A stretch of DNA of 64,000 bases from Bythopirellula polymerisocia (GCF_007860015.1 NZ_SJPS01000006.1:62001-126000), one strand, 5' to 3'; positions 33,480 to 43,234 are shown, counted from the stretch's first letter. Numbers and translations are program-made. The notes: generated by a model not told the origin, from the letters alone.

Positions 33480-34784
33480 ATGACAACGGAAACCACCAAG
33501 ACAGAAGTTGGCAGCTATTTTGTCAGCAATTACCCGCCATTCTCTCAGTGGTCCGCCGATCAACTCGACGAAGTCCGTTCGGCCATGCAGAGTCCCCCGG
33601 CGGACGCCCCTTTGGGTCTCTACTTGCACATCCCTTTTTGCCGCAAGCGCTGCAAATTCTGTTACTTCAAGGTCTTCATCGACAAGAACTCCAGCGAAGT
33701 AGAACGCTATGTCAGCGCCCTCTCGCAGGAAATAGAGCTGGTGAGCAAGCTCCCGGTGATGGGGAATCGACCTTTTCGCTTCGTCTACTTCGGCGGCGGG
33801 ACCCCATCGTTCCTCAGTGGAAAACAACTCACGCGATTGGTCGACCGCTTACGAGCCAACATCAACTGGGACCACGCCGAGGAAGTTACCTTCGAGTGCG
33901 AACCCGGTACACTCAGCGAACCCAAGGTGCATACCCTGCGTGAATTGGGAGTCACGCGACTGAGCTTGGGTGTCGAACACTTCGACGACGAAATCTTACG
34001 CGACAATGGCCGGGCGCATGAATCGATGGAGATAGATCGCGCCTGGCCCTGGATTCAAGCCGCCGGTTTCTCCAACACGAACATCGACCTGATTGCCGGC
34101 ATGGTTGGCGATACCGACGAAAAATGGCAAACGACCGTAAAACGCGCAATCGATCTCGATCCGGACAGCGTCACTATCTACCAGATGGAGTTGCCCTTCA
34201 ACACGGTCTACTCCCAAGACATCCTCGGCAACCAAATTGATACCCCCGTTGCCGATTGGCCGACTAAGCGTCGCTGGGTCGATTATGCCTTTGACCAATT
34301 TCATGCCGCCGGCTTCAGCCCGTCGAGTGCCTACACGATGGTGAAGAATCCCACTGCGGTTAACTTCAGTTATCGCGACAACCTCTGGCGCGGCAGTGAC
34401 CTCTTGGCCACTGGCATCGCCAGCTTCGGACATGTCTCCGGGGTTCACTATCAGAATTTGCCTGAGTGGGAAGATTACTGCGGCACCCTAGAAGGAGGCC
34501 AACTTCCTCTCGGCCGAGCCCTGCAAATTACGCCCCATCAGGCCCTGGTTCGCGAGATGATACTGCAACTCAAACGGGGATACCTGGATGCAGATTATTT
34601 TCAGAAAAAATTCGGTTGCGACATTCTCACCCAGTGGGGAGACGTCTGGCAGGAACACCAGGATGCCGGGTATCTCATGCTCTCAGATCGCCGCGTGGAA
34701 CTTACCAGAACGGGACTCTTGCGGGTCGATGCGCTTTTGCCAGCCTTTTTTGAGCCGCAATTCCAGGATGTTCGCTACACCTAA
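33480..34784 (+). CDS. HemN/HemW-like radical SAM enzyme
   Basis: A 434-residue radical SAM protein. The cluster-binding motif CRKRCKFC (C-x3-C-x2-C) lies in LYLHIPFCRKRCKFCYF, typical of the coproporphyrinogen oxidase-like HemN/HemW group; YFGGGTPSFL, FECEPGTLSE, LGVTRLSLGVEHFDDEIL and NIDLIAGMVG follow in the normal order, with a HemN C-terminal domain to the end. HemN-like proteins do many jobs (heme chaperone HemW, methylases, cyclopropanases), so haem synthesis should not be assumed. I chose the ATG at 33480, preceded by GAGGA; the frame extends to 33429 inside the previous gene. Being the last gene of the acid-reduction cluster suggests it may act on the same product. Confidence 0.85.
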   Translation: MTTETTKTEVGSYFVSNYPPFSQWSADQLDEVRSAMQSPPADAPLGLYLHIPFCRKRCKFCYFKVFIDKNSSEVERYVSALSQEIELVSKLPVMGNRPFRFVYFGGGTPSFLSGKQLTRLVDRLRANINWDHAEEVTFECEPGTLSEPKVHTLRELGVTRLSLGVEHFDDEILRDNGRAHESMEIDRAWPWIQAAGFSNTNIDLIAGMVGDTDEKWQTTVKRAIDLDPDSVTIYQMELPFNTVYSQDILGNQIDTPVADWPTKRRWVDYAFDQFHAAGFSPSSAYTMVKNPTAVNFSYRDNLWRGSDLLATGIASFGHVSGVHYQNLPEWEDYCGTLEGGQLPLGRALQITPHQALVREMILQLKRGYLDADYFQKKFGCDILTQWGDVWQEHQDAGYLMLSDRRVELTRTGLLRVDALLPAFFEPQFQDVRYT

Positions 34785-35032
34785 CCCCTTACGAAGCCAT
34801 ATTTTGACGAGTCCTTGAGCGATCTGCCTATCAGTCCCTAGGCGATCCCCATCTGGCCAGTTAAGATTGCATGAAGAAATAGTGAAAGTTCGGCAAAAAC
34901 CGGGCACTTATTTGGCAATCACTCACGTTAGGAATTTTTCACACTGGCCGGGCGGGCTTCCGCGAATCTACCAACTTTCCAGGCGGATTCATCTGCACTA
35001 TCGACAGGCCTGATTGAGGAGAAACAGCGCTC

Positions 35033-37126
35033 ATGGTGCGCATTGCGATACTTGCCCTCGGTCTATGCTTGACTATCTTCCCTGCAGGCTGTTTGATTGC
35101 TTCAGAGCCTGAAGATACCCAGGACGTGGAGCAAGCTCCTGAAAAGCAGGCAATAAATCGCACCAGCGAAAGGCTTCTCCCCGACTGCAAGGTCCTCCAC
35201 GGTGCCCCCAATACGGTCATCAATCTAAGAGAGGTATTCAAAGGTACTTCAGTCGACACTGGTGAGCCGCTTGAGTTATCTGTCGTTCACAACACGAAAT
35301 CCAAGATAGCCGACACAAGCTTCGACGGGGAGCAGTTGATTCTGGAATGGAAGAAGGAGGGAAGTACCGAAATCACGGTGCGCGCCCTGAATCCTGTTAC
35401 CCAAGTGATGGTCGATGCGCGATTCACTGGCACCGTCTGGCAGCCTGATTATCTGTCGCTCGGTCTGACCGTAGTGGGAGGACTCGGCATTTTTCTCTTG
35501 GGTATGAAGAACATGTCCGAAGGGCTACAAGCCATCGCAGGTAGTGGCCTGCGACGTATGATCAGCAAAGTGACCGACAACCGCCTAATGGCTGTCGGCG
35601 TAGGAACGCTGGTCACGATGCTCGTCCAATCAAGTTCTATTACTACCGTCATGGTCGTAGGTTTCGTCAACAGCGGCTTCATGAACCTGGCCCAGGCTAT
35701 CGGCGTAATCATGGGAGCCAACATCGGCACCACGATCACCGGATGGATCCTCGCCCTCAAGATTGGCGTTTATGGGCTACCCATGCTGGGACTTGGAGCC
35801 TTTGGTTACCTGTTTCCTCGGCGAGAAAGTGTCCGCTTTGCTGCCCTGGCGATCATGGGACTGGGGATGGTGTTCTTTGGTCTGGAGCTGATGAAAGATG
35901 GCTTCGCAATGGTTAAGGACCTGCCCGACTTTGAGGCTTGGTTTGCTCGCTTTGACGCTCATTCTTACCTGGGAGTCCTGAAGTGTGCCGCCGTCGGCTG
36001 CATCCTTACCTTCATTGTGCAATCGTCGTCGGCCACGTTGGGAATCACGATTAGCCTGGCCACGATCGGCGTAATTCCCTTCGAGACGGCCGCAGCATTG
36101 GTGCTTGGCGAAAACATTGGAACAACGATCACCGCTTGGCTCGCCTCCTTTGGAGCCACAACCAACGCGCGCCGAGCAGCCTATTTTCATGTGCTCTTTA
36201 ATCTAATAGGAGTTGCCTGGATCACGGCAATTTTTCCTTGGTACATTGAAATGATTGATGGTATGTTTAATCTGCCTTTCATACGATCACTTGCAGGAGT
36301 AGAGGGCAAAGTCGGCGAGGCCATCGACATGACGGTACGCATTGCCGCAGTTCACACCTGCTTTAATCTCGTAAATACCATTGTGTTCTTCCCCTTTGCC
36401 GGCTTGTTAGGCAAACTCTTAGAGCGGATCGTACCTCAGAAGGCTCACAAGGAGAAACCGCACCTTACGCGACTCGATATTCGCATGCTAGATACTCCCG
36501 TCATGGGTATCGAGCAATCACGTGTCGAGGTGCTACGAATGGCAGATGGCTGTAAGAAGATGATGCTCTGGCTCGCCGAACTATCTCAACAGAATGGTGA
36601 GCCCGACCGCAGACTGACGCAGAAGCTCTTTCATCGCGAAGAAGTCCTCGACACGATCCAAGATGAAATCGTTGGGTTTCTTTCCGACTTATTGGCAGCC
36701 AATTTACCGCACGATGTGATCGACGAAGGCCGCCGTCAACTCCGCATGGCGGATGAGTTCGAATCCATCAGCGATTACATCGCCAGCATTCTGAAATTCC
36801 AGATAAAGCTCAACGACCAGGGGCACGTCATGAACGACAAAATGCGCCAACAACTGAAACACCTCCACGATACGGTCGCTGGATACATGCAGATGGTGAT
36901 TGATGCCTGCATCCAACGCAACTCGGCAGTAATCACCAAGGCCAACACCATGCGCGGTGAGATCAAGCATCTTGTCCGCACACTCCGCAAAGAACATCTG
37001 CAACAGATGACCGATGAAAAAATCGAGCCCTACGTCAACGTGGCGTTTACTTCAGCACTCAATTCCTACGTCCGCGTCAGCGATCACACCCTCAACGTTG
37101 CCGAATCACTCGCAGGGATTAAATAA
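35033..37126 (+). CDS. Na/Pi cotransporter family protein with PhoU-like C-terminal domain
   Basis: A 697-residue membrane protein. An N-terminal signal-like segment (ILALGLCLTIFPAGC) is followed by about 110 residues of beta-rich outside domain, then the NptA/PNaS cotransporter core (about 140-455) with the two inverted QSSS repeats (MLVQSSSITTVMVVG and FIVQSSSATLGITIS) and matching GANIGTTITG and GENIGTTITAW motifs. The last 220 residues form a PhoU-like helical bundle. It imports phosphate with sodium, or exports it when the cell is replete. An SD (GAGGAG) lies nine bases before the ATG. It heads a phosphate island on the same strand. The N-terminal outside domain is not standard for the family. 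Confidence 0.92.
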   Translation: MVRIAILALGLCLTIFPAGCLIASEPEDTQDVEQAPEKQAINRTSERLLPDCKVLHGAPNTVINLREVFKGTSVDTGEPLELSVVHNTKSKIADTSFDGEQLILEWKKEGSTEITVRALNPVTQVMVDARFTGTVWQPDYLSLGLTVVGGLGIFLLGMKNMSEGLQAIAGSGLRRMISKVTDNRLMAVGVGTLVTMLVQSSSITTVMVVGFVNSGFMNLAQAIGVIMGANIGTTITGWILALKIGVYGLPMLGLGAFGYLFPRRESVRFAALAIMGLGMVFFGLELMKDGFAMVKDLPDFEAWFARFDAHSYLGVLKCAAVGCILTFIVQSSSATLGITISLATIGVIPFETAAALVLGENIGTTITAWLASFGATTNARRAAYFHVLFNLIGVAWITAIFPWYIEMIDGMFNLPFIRSLAGVEGKVGEAIDMTVRIAAVHTCFNLVNTIVFFPFAGLLGKLLERIVPQKAHKEKPHLTRLDIRMLDTPVMGIEQSRVEVLRMADGCKKMMLWLAELSQQNGEPDRRLTQKLFHREEVLDTIQDEIVGFLSDLLAANLPHDVIDEGRRQLRMADEFESISDYIASILKFQIKLNDQGHVMNDKMRQQLKHLHDTVAGYMQMVIDACIQRNSAVITKANTMRGEIKHLVRTLRKEHLQQMTDEKIEPYVNVAFTSALNSYVRVSDHTLNVAESLAGIK

Positions 37127-37163
37127 TCACTGAAGTCCGCAAAGACTGAAGATCCTCCGGTTG

Positions 37164-37248
37164 AATGACCAATTTCGAAAGCCCATTACCATTGGCGTTA
37201 AAACTTCCTGCCTCGCAATTGGTCATCGGAAAGTGGAAATTGGTCATT
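37164..37248. repeat. Inverted-repeat element between the Na/Pi transporter and phoR
   Basis: AATGACCAATTTC at 37164-37176 is the exact inverted complement of GAAATTGGTCATT at 37236-37248, with a third, inner copy CAATTGGTCAT at 37216-37226. The 85-bp segment therefore has nested alternative hairpins. It looks like a REP/MITE-type element; regulation of phoR is an alternative. Confidence 0.6.
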
Positions 37249-37327
37249 TCCTAAACTGTCGTGTGACTTCACAATTCTCTCAAATTAAGCCTTGCTCAAA
37301 GAATCGCTAGCGACCAACATAGCATGC

Positions 37328-39133
37328 ATGTGGTCCTCCCGCTTATTTTGGAAACTCTTTATCGCCTCAGCGGCACTTGTCATCCTTGCAGTCGGCGCGT
37401 GCGTGTTGATTGTTTCGGGCTGGCAGGAAGAGCAACTGGTCGAGCAAGCCCGACATCGCCTCCGTGATACCGCTGCTTTGGTGAGGGAAGATATCGGCAC
37501 TGATTTTGCCGACGGTGATCGCCAGCAATTGCAAGAGAAATTGCGGAGGATCGGCGCTTCTACGAACATCCGCTTCACTATCGTCGACGTCAAAGGAAAC
37601 GTGCTTGCCGACTCCGAGCAGGATTCACTCGATTCCGTAAATGCGATGGAAAATCATCTGGCTCGCAAGGAATTCGTCCAAGCGTCACGCAACGGCGAAG
37701 GCCAATCCCGCCGTCAAAGTCCGACACTGGGGATTCCATTTCTTTACTACAATCTATCAATCCGCAATGGTGAAGATACTGTCGGTTTCGTTCGGGCTGC
37801 ACTTCCTGTCGTACCTCTCAATGAACAGGTGGCATCGATCCATAAACTGATCGCTTTGGTTGGACTTGGGGTAGCTCTCACATCCCTGATCGTCGCCTAT
37901 TGGCTCACGAAACGGTTGGTAAGCCCGATCAATGTGCTCACCGAAGCTGCCGAGGCAGTAGCAGAAGGGCGATATTCACAACGAATTCGTGTAAAATCCA
38001 ACGACGATTTGGGAAGACTTGCTCGTTCCTTTGAGCGAATGAGTAGCGAGCTAGGAACCCGGGAAACCCAGCTTCGCGAGAGCATCGAACGACAAACAAC
38101 CGTACTCGAAGGGATGGTCGAGGGAGTCATCGCCGTCGATCGCCAGGAACACGTGCTATTTGCCAACTCGGCTGCCGGGAAGAAACTAAGATTCTCACCC
38201 GACAATGTTGCCGGACTCCCGCTACTCGAAGTGGTCCGCAGCCACGAGCTTCGCGCGATTGTCCAGCAAGCTCTCAAAAGCGATCAGCCAGTTCGGGGCG
38301 AAATCGCCTGGCAGACCAAGAAAAGCCCCCTGACTTTGGAAGTCCAAGCCACACAACTCGCCGGTATTCCGCCAGCGGGAGTCGTGCTCGTTTTGCACGA
38401 CATCTCAGAACTGAAACGGCTGGAGGGCTTGCGGCAACAATTCGTCGCCAACGTGTCCCACGAACTCAAGACGCCACTTAGCTCGATCAAGGCCTATACC
38501 GAAACTTTGCTCAACGGCGCATTGAACGACCATGAGCATGTCCGCCACTTTCTCACACGAATCGACGATCAGTCGACTCGACTGCATGAACTGATACTCG
38601 ATCTGCTGAGTATCGCACGGATCGAATCCGGGCAAACTACGCTTGAATTCAGCAATCTCCCAATCCATAAAGTTGTGCATGCTTGTATCCACGACTACGA
38701 AGAACGTGCCAGGGCAGGGGGGGTCACTCTCATAAACCAAGTCACGGATACTTCTCTCCATGTAAGGGCCGAGGAAGAGGGCCTTTTGCAAATACTGAAC
38801 AATCTGGTCGACAATGCGATCAAGTACACCCCAGAGGGAGGTACAGTTACGATTGGCTGCCACACCGAAGGTGACAAAGCCGTGATTGAAGTCTCTGACA
38901 CGGGCAGCGGCATCGACCCAGAACATCACGACCGACTCTTCGAGAGATTCTATCGAGTGGACAAAGCCCGCTCTCGCGAACTGGGTGGGACAGGCCTGGG
39001 TCTGGCGATCGTCAAGCATCTCTGCAATGCCATGCAGGGGAGTATTTCTGTCGAAAGCAGCCCCGGCCAGGGAAGCACCTTTGCAGTTCGGCTGCGACTG
39101 GCTGATTCCCACATTCCTCAAACAAGTTCGTGA
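37328..39133 (+). CDS. phoR: PhoR-like sensor histidine kinase
   Basis: A 601-residue kinase: TM1 near the N-terminus (LFIASAALVILAVGACVLIV), an outside domain of about 130 residues, TM2 (LIALVGLGVALTSLIVAYWL), HAMP (about 185-237), a PAS-like domain (LEGMVEGVIAVDRQEHVLFA), HisKA with the phospho-accepting His in VANVSHELKTPLSSIKAY, and HATPase with LVDNAIKYT, DTGSGI and GGTGLGLAIVKHL. With the phoB-like regulator at the end of the island it should sense phosphate shortage through the Pst/PhoU complex. I chose the ATG at 37328; a TTG at 37292 is less likely. The 200-base gap before it holds a repeat element. Confidence 0.88.
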   Translation: MWSSRLFWKLFIASAALVILAVGACVLIVSGWQEEQLVEQARHRLRDTAALVREDIGTDFADGDRQQLQEKLRRIGASTNIRFTIVDVKGNVLADSEQDSLDSVNAMENHLARKEFVQASRNGEGQSRRQSPTLGIPFLYYNLSIRNGEDTVGFVRAALPVVPLNEQVASIHKLIALVGLGVALTSLIVAYWLTKRLVSPINVLTEAAEAVAEGRYSQRIRVKSNDDLGRLARSFERMSSELGTRETQLRESIERQTTVLEGMVEGVIAVDRQEHVLFANSAAGKKLRFSPDNVAGLPLLEVVRSHELRAIVQQALKSDQPVRGEIAWQTKKSPLTLEVQATQLAGIPPAGVVLVLHDISELKRLEGLRQQFVANVSHELKTPLSSIKAYTETLLNGALNDHEHVRHFLTRIDDQSTRLHELILDLLSIARIESGQTTLEFSNLPIHKVVHACIHDYEERARAGGVTLINQVTDTSLHVRAEEEGLLQILNNLVDNAIKYTPEGGTVTIGCHTEGDKAVIEVSDTGSGIDPEHHDRLFERFYRVDKARSRELGGTGLGLAIVKHLCNAMQGSISVESSPGQGSTFAVRLRLADSHIPQTSS

Positions 39134-39248
39134 TTCGAGCAGAGCTGCATAGCACCACGCCCGTTCCGGGAAAAGCGATAAATACAAGTCATTTCATTGG
39201 AACTTGGCAGATTTTCTGCTTATTAGCTCCTCTGCTGAGATTCCCAGT

Positions 39249-39280
39249 CTGTGAAGAATTCTTCACAGTTTCTTCACAAT
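39249..39280 (+). promoter_or_regulatory. Pho box of pstS
   Basis: Two direct repeats TTCTTCACA begin exactly 11 bases apart (39259 and 39270), the spacing of PhoB half-sites. The left repeat is also half of a perfect 20-bp palindrome CTGTGAAGAATTCTTCACAG (39249-39268). A possible -10 (TACAGTAT) follows at about 39289, which would put the repeats in the -35 position expected for a PhoB-activated promoter. It lies about 65 bases before the pstS start codon. Confidence 0.8.
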
Positions 39281-39344
39281 CTACGGCTACAGTATTCCAT
39301 AAGAATAGGGTGCTAGGAAACTCGCAGATTGAAAAGGAATTAAC

Positions 39345-40316
39345 GTGAAAATTCTCAATGGTTATGCCATCGTGTTACTGGCAAATCTGATCCTAGTCAC
39401 TGGTTGCAGCAAATCAGCTCCTAGTGACTCCGATACCTTTTCTTCCGATCCAAACGCTACACCCACTGGCAGCATTCGTATCGATGGCTCAAGTACCGTC
39501 TTTCCGATCTCCATGGCCGTCGCCGAGGAATTTGGAGAAGCTTTTCCCAAGATCAAAGTTCCTGTGAAGCAGTCGGGAACCGGTGGCGGGATGAAGCAGT
39601 TTACTGTTGGCGAAGTCGACATCTGCGATGCGTCACGTAAGATCAAAGATTCCGAACTCGAAGCCTGCAAAGAGAACGGCGTCGAATTCGTGGAACTAAC
39701 AGTCGCCTTTGATGGCATGGCCGTGGTGGCACATCCAGATAACGATTGGTGTGACTGTATTACCGTCGAGCAACTGAAAAACATCTGGCGCCCTGAGAGC
39801 GATGGTCAGATCACCAAGTGGAGCGACGTGAACCCTGACTGGCCCGAAGAAGAGTTAAAGCTTTACGGACCAGGCACTGACTCGGGAACCTTTGAATACT
39901 TCACCGAGGCCATCGTGGGCGAAGCCCGCGCCAGTCGCCCCGACTACACTGCCAGCGAAAACGACAATGCCCTTGTTCGCGGCGTGGCTGCCGACAAAGG
40001 AGCTCTAGGATATTTTGGCTATGCATACTTTGCTGAGAACAAGGACCAATTGAAGTTACTATCAGTTAACAACGGCACCGACTGTGTGGCTCCCAGCGAG
40101 AAGACCGTCCGAGACGGCACTTATGCCCCGCTTTCTCGTCCCCTGTATATCTATGTGAGCAAGGACTCACTCACCAGGCCGGAAGTCGCGCAATTCGTCA
40201 ACTTCTACCTGGACAATGTAGACCAACTCTCCGGCGAAGTTGGATACGTTCCCGTTACAAAAGAGGTGGCTGAGGAAAACGCTAAGTTGCTTCAAGCAGC
40301 TCTTAATAGATCTTAA
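39345..40316 (+). CDS. pstS: Phosphate ABC transporter substrate-binding lipoprotein
   Basis: A 323-residue periplasmic phosphate-binding protein. The N-terminus is a lipoprotein signal (VLLANLILVTGC, Cys21 acylated). The phosphate site is recognisable: IDGSSTVFPIS (first loop), KQSGTGGGMKQF, GEVDICDASRKIK and YGPGTDSGTFEYF. The start is a GTG at 39345 preceded by AAGGA at seven bases; the family start and signal agree. A Pho box lies just upstream, so expression should rise in phosphate limitation. pstC starts 58 bases downstream. Confidence 0.96.
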   Translation: MKILNGYAIVLLANLILVTGCSKSAPSDSDTFSSDPNATPTGSIRIDGSSTVFPISMAVAEEFGEAFPKIKVPVKQSGTGGGMKQFTVGEVDICDASRKIKDSELEACKENGVEFVELTVAFDGMAVVAHPDNDWCDCITVEQLKNIWRPESDGQITKWSDVNPDWPEEELKLYGPGTDSGTFEYFTEAIVGEARASRPDYTASENDNALVRGVAADKGALGYFGYAYFAENKDQLKLLSVNNGTDCVAPSEKTVRDGTYAPLSRPLYIYVSKDSLTRPEVAQFVNFYLDNVDQLSGEVGYVPVTKEVAEENAKLLQAALNRS

Positions 40317-40374
40317 TTCATTGTCATACTTCATGTGTCTGAGTAGCGTCACTTGCACTCCCCATTAACTCACG

Positions 40375-41307
40375 ATGCCGTCCCTCGCTACAACTGAAAC
40401 ATTGATCGCTTCCAGCGGACGCAAGAGTTTTCGTGTAGTCTTCGAAGGGTTTCTGCATTTAATGCTGCTGGCCTGCGCTGTCGTCTCGATCATCACCACC
40501 GTGGGAATCGTCCTGGTGCTACTGATCGAATCGCTGCAGTTTTTCCGCGATGTATCTGTCTGGGAGTTTCTCACCGGCACCAAATGGTCACCTCTCTTAA
40601 AACCCCAGCACTTTGGCATTCTCCCGTTGTTCTGCGGTACTTTTCTGGTAGCCGCCGGTTCTGCTTTGGTCGCCATACCCATTGGTTTAGGTACGGCAAT
40701 TTTTCTTAGCGAGTATGCCTCGCCAATTGTTAGAGACATCGTGAAACCTTTACTCGAGGTGTTAGCAGGTATTCCTTCGGTGGTGTTCGGATATCTGGCT
40801 GTTGTTTTCGTATCACCTATCATCAAGAGCCTGTTTGCCAGTGCTGATTTGTTCAATGCCGCTAATGCCTGTATTGTTGTTGGATTCATGATCTTGCCGA
40901 CGATTGTGTCGCTCAGTGAGGACGTCCTCCGCAGCGTCCCCCGCTCCCTGCGTGAGGCGGCCTATGCCCTCGGAGCAACTAAACTCGATGTGACTATCGG
41001 GGTAGTCGTACCGGCCGCCATGTCTGGAATCATGGCTTCATTTCTGCTGGCAATAGCCCGGGCAGTAGGCGAAACAATGGCTGTGACTCTGGCAGCCGGG
41101 GCTACCCCCAGATTGACACTTAATCCGCTTGAAAGTATCCAGACTATGACGGCCTATATCGTGCAAGTCAGCCAGGGAGACACCCCAGCTGGCACACTGG
41201 AGTATCGCACTATTTTTGCCGTCGGCCTCACGCTGTTCATTTTCACATTGCTCTTAAACGTGATCGCACAATGGATTTTGTCTCGCGTGCGGGAGAAATA
41301 CGAATGA
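40375..41307 (+). CDS. pstC: Phosphate ABC transporter permease PstC
   Basis: A 310-residue inner-membrane permease with six transmembrane helices and the binding-protein-dependent transport motif EAAYALGATKLDVTIGVVVP (the cytoplasmic EAA loop that docks on PstB), followed by AIARAVGETMAV, typical of PstC/PstA. It carries phosphate released by PstS across the membrane together with PstA. The gene ends ATGA, overlapping the pstA start by four bases, so translation of the two permeases is coupled. Confidence 0.96.
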   Translation: MPSLATTETLIASSGRKSFRVVFEGFLHLMLLACAVVSIITTVGIVLVLLIESLQFFRDVSVWEFLTGTKWSPLLKPQHFGILPLFCGTFLVAAGSALVAIPIGLGTAIFLSEYASPIVRDIVKPLLEVLAGIPSVVFGYLAVVFVSPIIKSLFASADLFNAANACIVVGFMILPTIVSLSEDVLRSVPRSLREAAYALGATKLDVTIGVVVPAAMSGIMASFLLAIARAVGETMAVTLAAGATPRLTLNPLESIQTMTAYIVQVSQGDTPAGTLEYRTIFAVGLTLFIFTLLLNVIAQWILSRVREKYE

Positions 41308-42182
41308 ACCTCGCCCAACACTCCAATGGTCGACCCTATGCTAAGTTTGCCTCTAAGTGCTTTGCCCTGCTCTGTGGGTTCTGCACCTTGCTAAGCGTTT
41401 CGGTGCTGCTTCTCCTACTGTGGAATGTCTTCAGCTACGGCTGGGGCTCCCTCTCGTGGAATTTCCTCACTAGTTGGCCATCCCGGTTTGCTGAGAAAAG
41501 TGGTATCTGGTCGGCATTGATTGGTAGCCTTTACTTGATTGGTGTCACGGCCGTGCTTTCCGTTCCAGTAGGGGTGGGTGCTGCCATCTATCTTGAGGAA
41601 TATGCCCCCCCAAGTCGCTGGCGAACCCTCGTGCAGATTAATATCGCCAACCTCGCGGGAGTCCCTTCCATTGTTTATGGAATCTTGGGACTGGGACTTT
41701 TCGTCCGCATGATGCATCTGAATCGCAGCGTCATCGCGGGGGGCCTTACTTTGACGCTGGTCGTTCTGCCGATTGTGATTCTCTCAGCTCAAGAATCGCT
41801 CCGGGCAGTACCGAGCACAATTCGCCAAGCTTCCTACGCTCTGGGCGCAACCCGCTGGCAAACGATCTGGCATCAACTACTACCGGTCGCCCTCCCCGGA
41901 ATTATGACAGGTGTGATTCTGTCGTTGTCCCGAGCACTGGGCGAGGCGGCCCCCCTGGTGGCCATCGGGGCGGCGACTTACGTGCGCTTCACTCCCCAGA
42001 ACTTGCTGACCGATGAGTTCAGTGCGCTACCAATCCAGATTTTCAACTGGACCGACCAACCCCAAAAAGGATTCCACGAAGTTGCAGCCGCAGGCATTAT
42101 TGTGCTCTTGGTTGTACTCATATCGATGAATGCCCTGGCAGTCCTACTCCGGCAAAGATTCAGTAAAAAGGTTAAATGGTGA
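41304..42182 (+). CDS. pstA: Phosphate ABC transporter permease PstA
   Basis: A 292-residue permease with six membrane helices and its own EAA-type loop (RQASYALGATRWQTIWHQLL) plus LSRALGEAAPLVAIGA, as expected for PstA. The preferred start is the ATG at 41304, which overlaps the pstC stop (ATGA); the frame is open slightly further upstream inside pstC. It forms the membrane channel with PstC. pstB follows after about 130 bases. Confidence 0.96.
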   Translation: MNLAQHSNGRPYAKFASKCFALLCGFCTLLSVSVLLLLLWNVFSYGWGSLSWNFLTSWPSRFAEKSGIWSALIGSLYLIGVTAVLSVPVGVGAAIYLEEYAPPSRWRTLVQINIANLAGVPSIVYGILGLGLFVRMMHLNRSVIAGGLTLTLVVLPIVILSAQESLRAVPSTIRQASYALGATRWQTIWHQLLPVALPGIMTGVILSLSRALGEAAPLVAIGAATYVRFTPQNLLTDEFSALPIQIFNWTDQPQKGFHEVAAAGIIVLLVVLISMNALAVLLRQRFSKKVKW

Positions 42183-42315
42183 GCAATGCAATTTGTCATC
42201 CCTAGGTACTCCGAGGGATCTGGCCAGATTTCTTGGCGCACCTCGAAACGACGGTTGATTGAATCGCCTATCCACTCAATCACTAACAATTCACTTCAAA
42301 CTGAGTACTGAAAAA

Positions 42316-43200
42316 ATGGCTGCTAACATCTTGCAAGCCGAAGAGGTATCTCCCATGAGCGAAGCGGCTTCGACTCCCATCCGTGTTTCGACCCCAGTTG
42401 TGCGACGTTCGGCATCGGATCGCAATGAGCCGGATCTTGCTCATCGTGTTAAGAAAGTTTCCGCCAGCAACGTGGATTTCTTTTACGGCACGCATCAAGC
42501 CCTCCATGGCATTACGCTCGACATGCCAGAAAACTGCGTCACCGCCTTGATTGGCCCTTCGGGGTGCGGTAAGAGCACCTTCCTCCGCTGCCTGAATCGC
42601 ATGAACGATATGATCGATGAAACTGTTCTGAGAGGTAAAATACTGCTCGATGGCATCGACATCTACCAGCGTGGAACCGATGTGGTCGAACTCCGTAAGC
42701 GAGTCGGAATGGTGTTTCAAAAGTCGAACCCCTTCCCTAAATCGATTTACGAAAATGTGGCCTACGGACCTCGAGTGGCTGGCGTAAAGAAGCGGGCTGT
42801 GCTCGACGAGATCGTTGAAAGATGCCTTCATCAGTCTGCCCTCTGGGATGAGGTGGAAAATCGTCTCAACGACTCGGCATTGCAACTCTCGGGGGGGCAA
42901 CAACAACGACTTTGCATTGCCCGGGCCCTGGCAACCAATCCAGCCGTGCTGCTCATGGACGAACCGGCATCAGCCCTGGACCCCAAATCAACCGCTGCGA
43001 TCGAAGACTTGATTTTTGAACTCAAGGCTAACTACACAATCGTCATCGTTACGCATAATATGCAGCAGGCGGCTCGGGTTTCGGACCAGACGGCCTTCTT
43101 CTACGAAGGACACCTCGTCGAAGTAGGACCCACCACCGAAATGTTCACCAAGCCCGGCGAGAAGAAAACAGAAGACTACATCACTGGCCGTTTCGGATAA
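42316..43200 (+). CDS. pstB: Phosphate ABC transporter ATP-binding protein PstB
   Basis: A 294-residue ATPase that powers phosphate import. Walker [21 protein letters not shown], signature [16 protein letters not shown] and Walker [13 protein letters not shown] are intact, with switch His in [15 protein letters not shown]; the segment [18 protein letters not shown] is typical of PstB. An N-terminal extension of about 45 residues precedes the usual start. I chose the ATG at 42316, though the in-frame ATG 13 codons later (MSEAAS) could also serve; the upstream TTG at 42259 is unlikely. Confidence 0.96.
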   Translation: MAANILQAEEVSPMSEAASTPIRVSTPVVRRSASDRNEPDLAHRVKKVSASNVDFFYGTHQALHGITLDMPENCVTALIGPSGCGKSTFLRCLNRMNDMIDETVLRGKILLDGIDIYQRGTDVVELRKRVGMVFQKSNPFPKSIYENVAYGPRVAGVKKRAVLDEIVERCLHQSALWDEVENRLNDSALQLSGGQQQRLCIARALATNPAVLLMDEPASALDPKSTAAIEDLIFELKANYTIVIVTHNMQQAARVSDQTAFFYEGHLVEVGPTTEMFTKPGEKKTEDYITGRFG

Positions 43201-43234
43201 AAAGGACTACCCTAACCACTAACCACTTCCCCCC

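Noticed and set aside
33480-34784. Anaerobic coproporphyrinogen III oxidase (hemN) as a firm call
   Set aside because: The HemN/HemW group includes many other activities, and the gene is in an acid-reduction cluster without haem genes, so no symbol was given.
37267-37285. Second Pho box before phoR
   Set aside because: CTTCACAAT is followed at 11 bases by TCTCAAATT, which matches only about half the positions; too weak to list.
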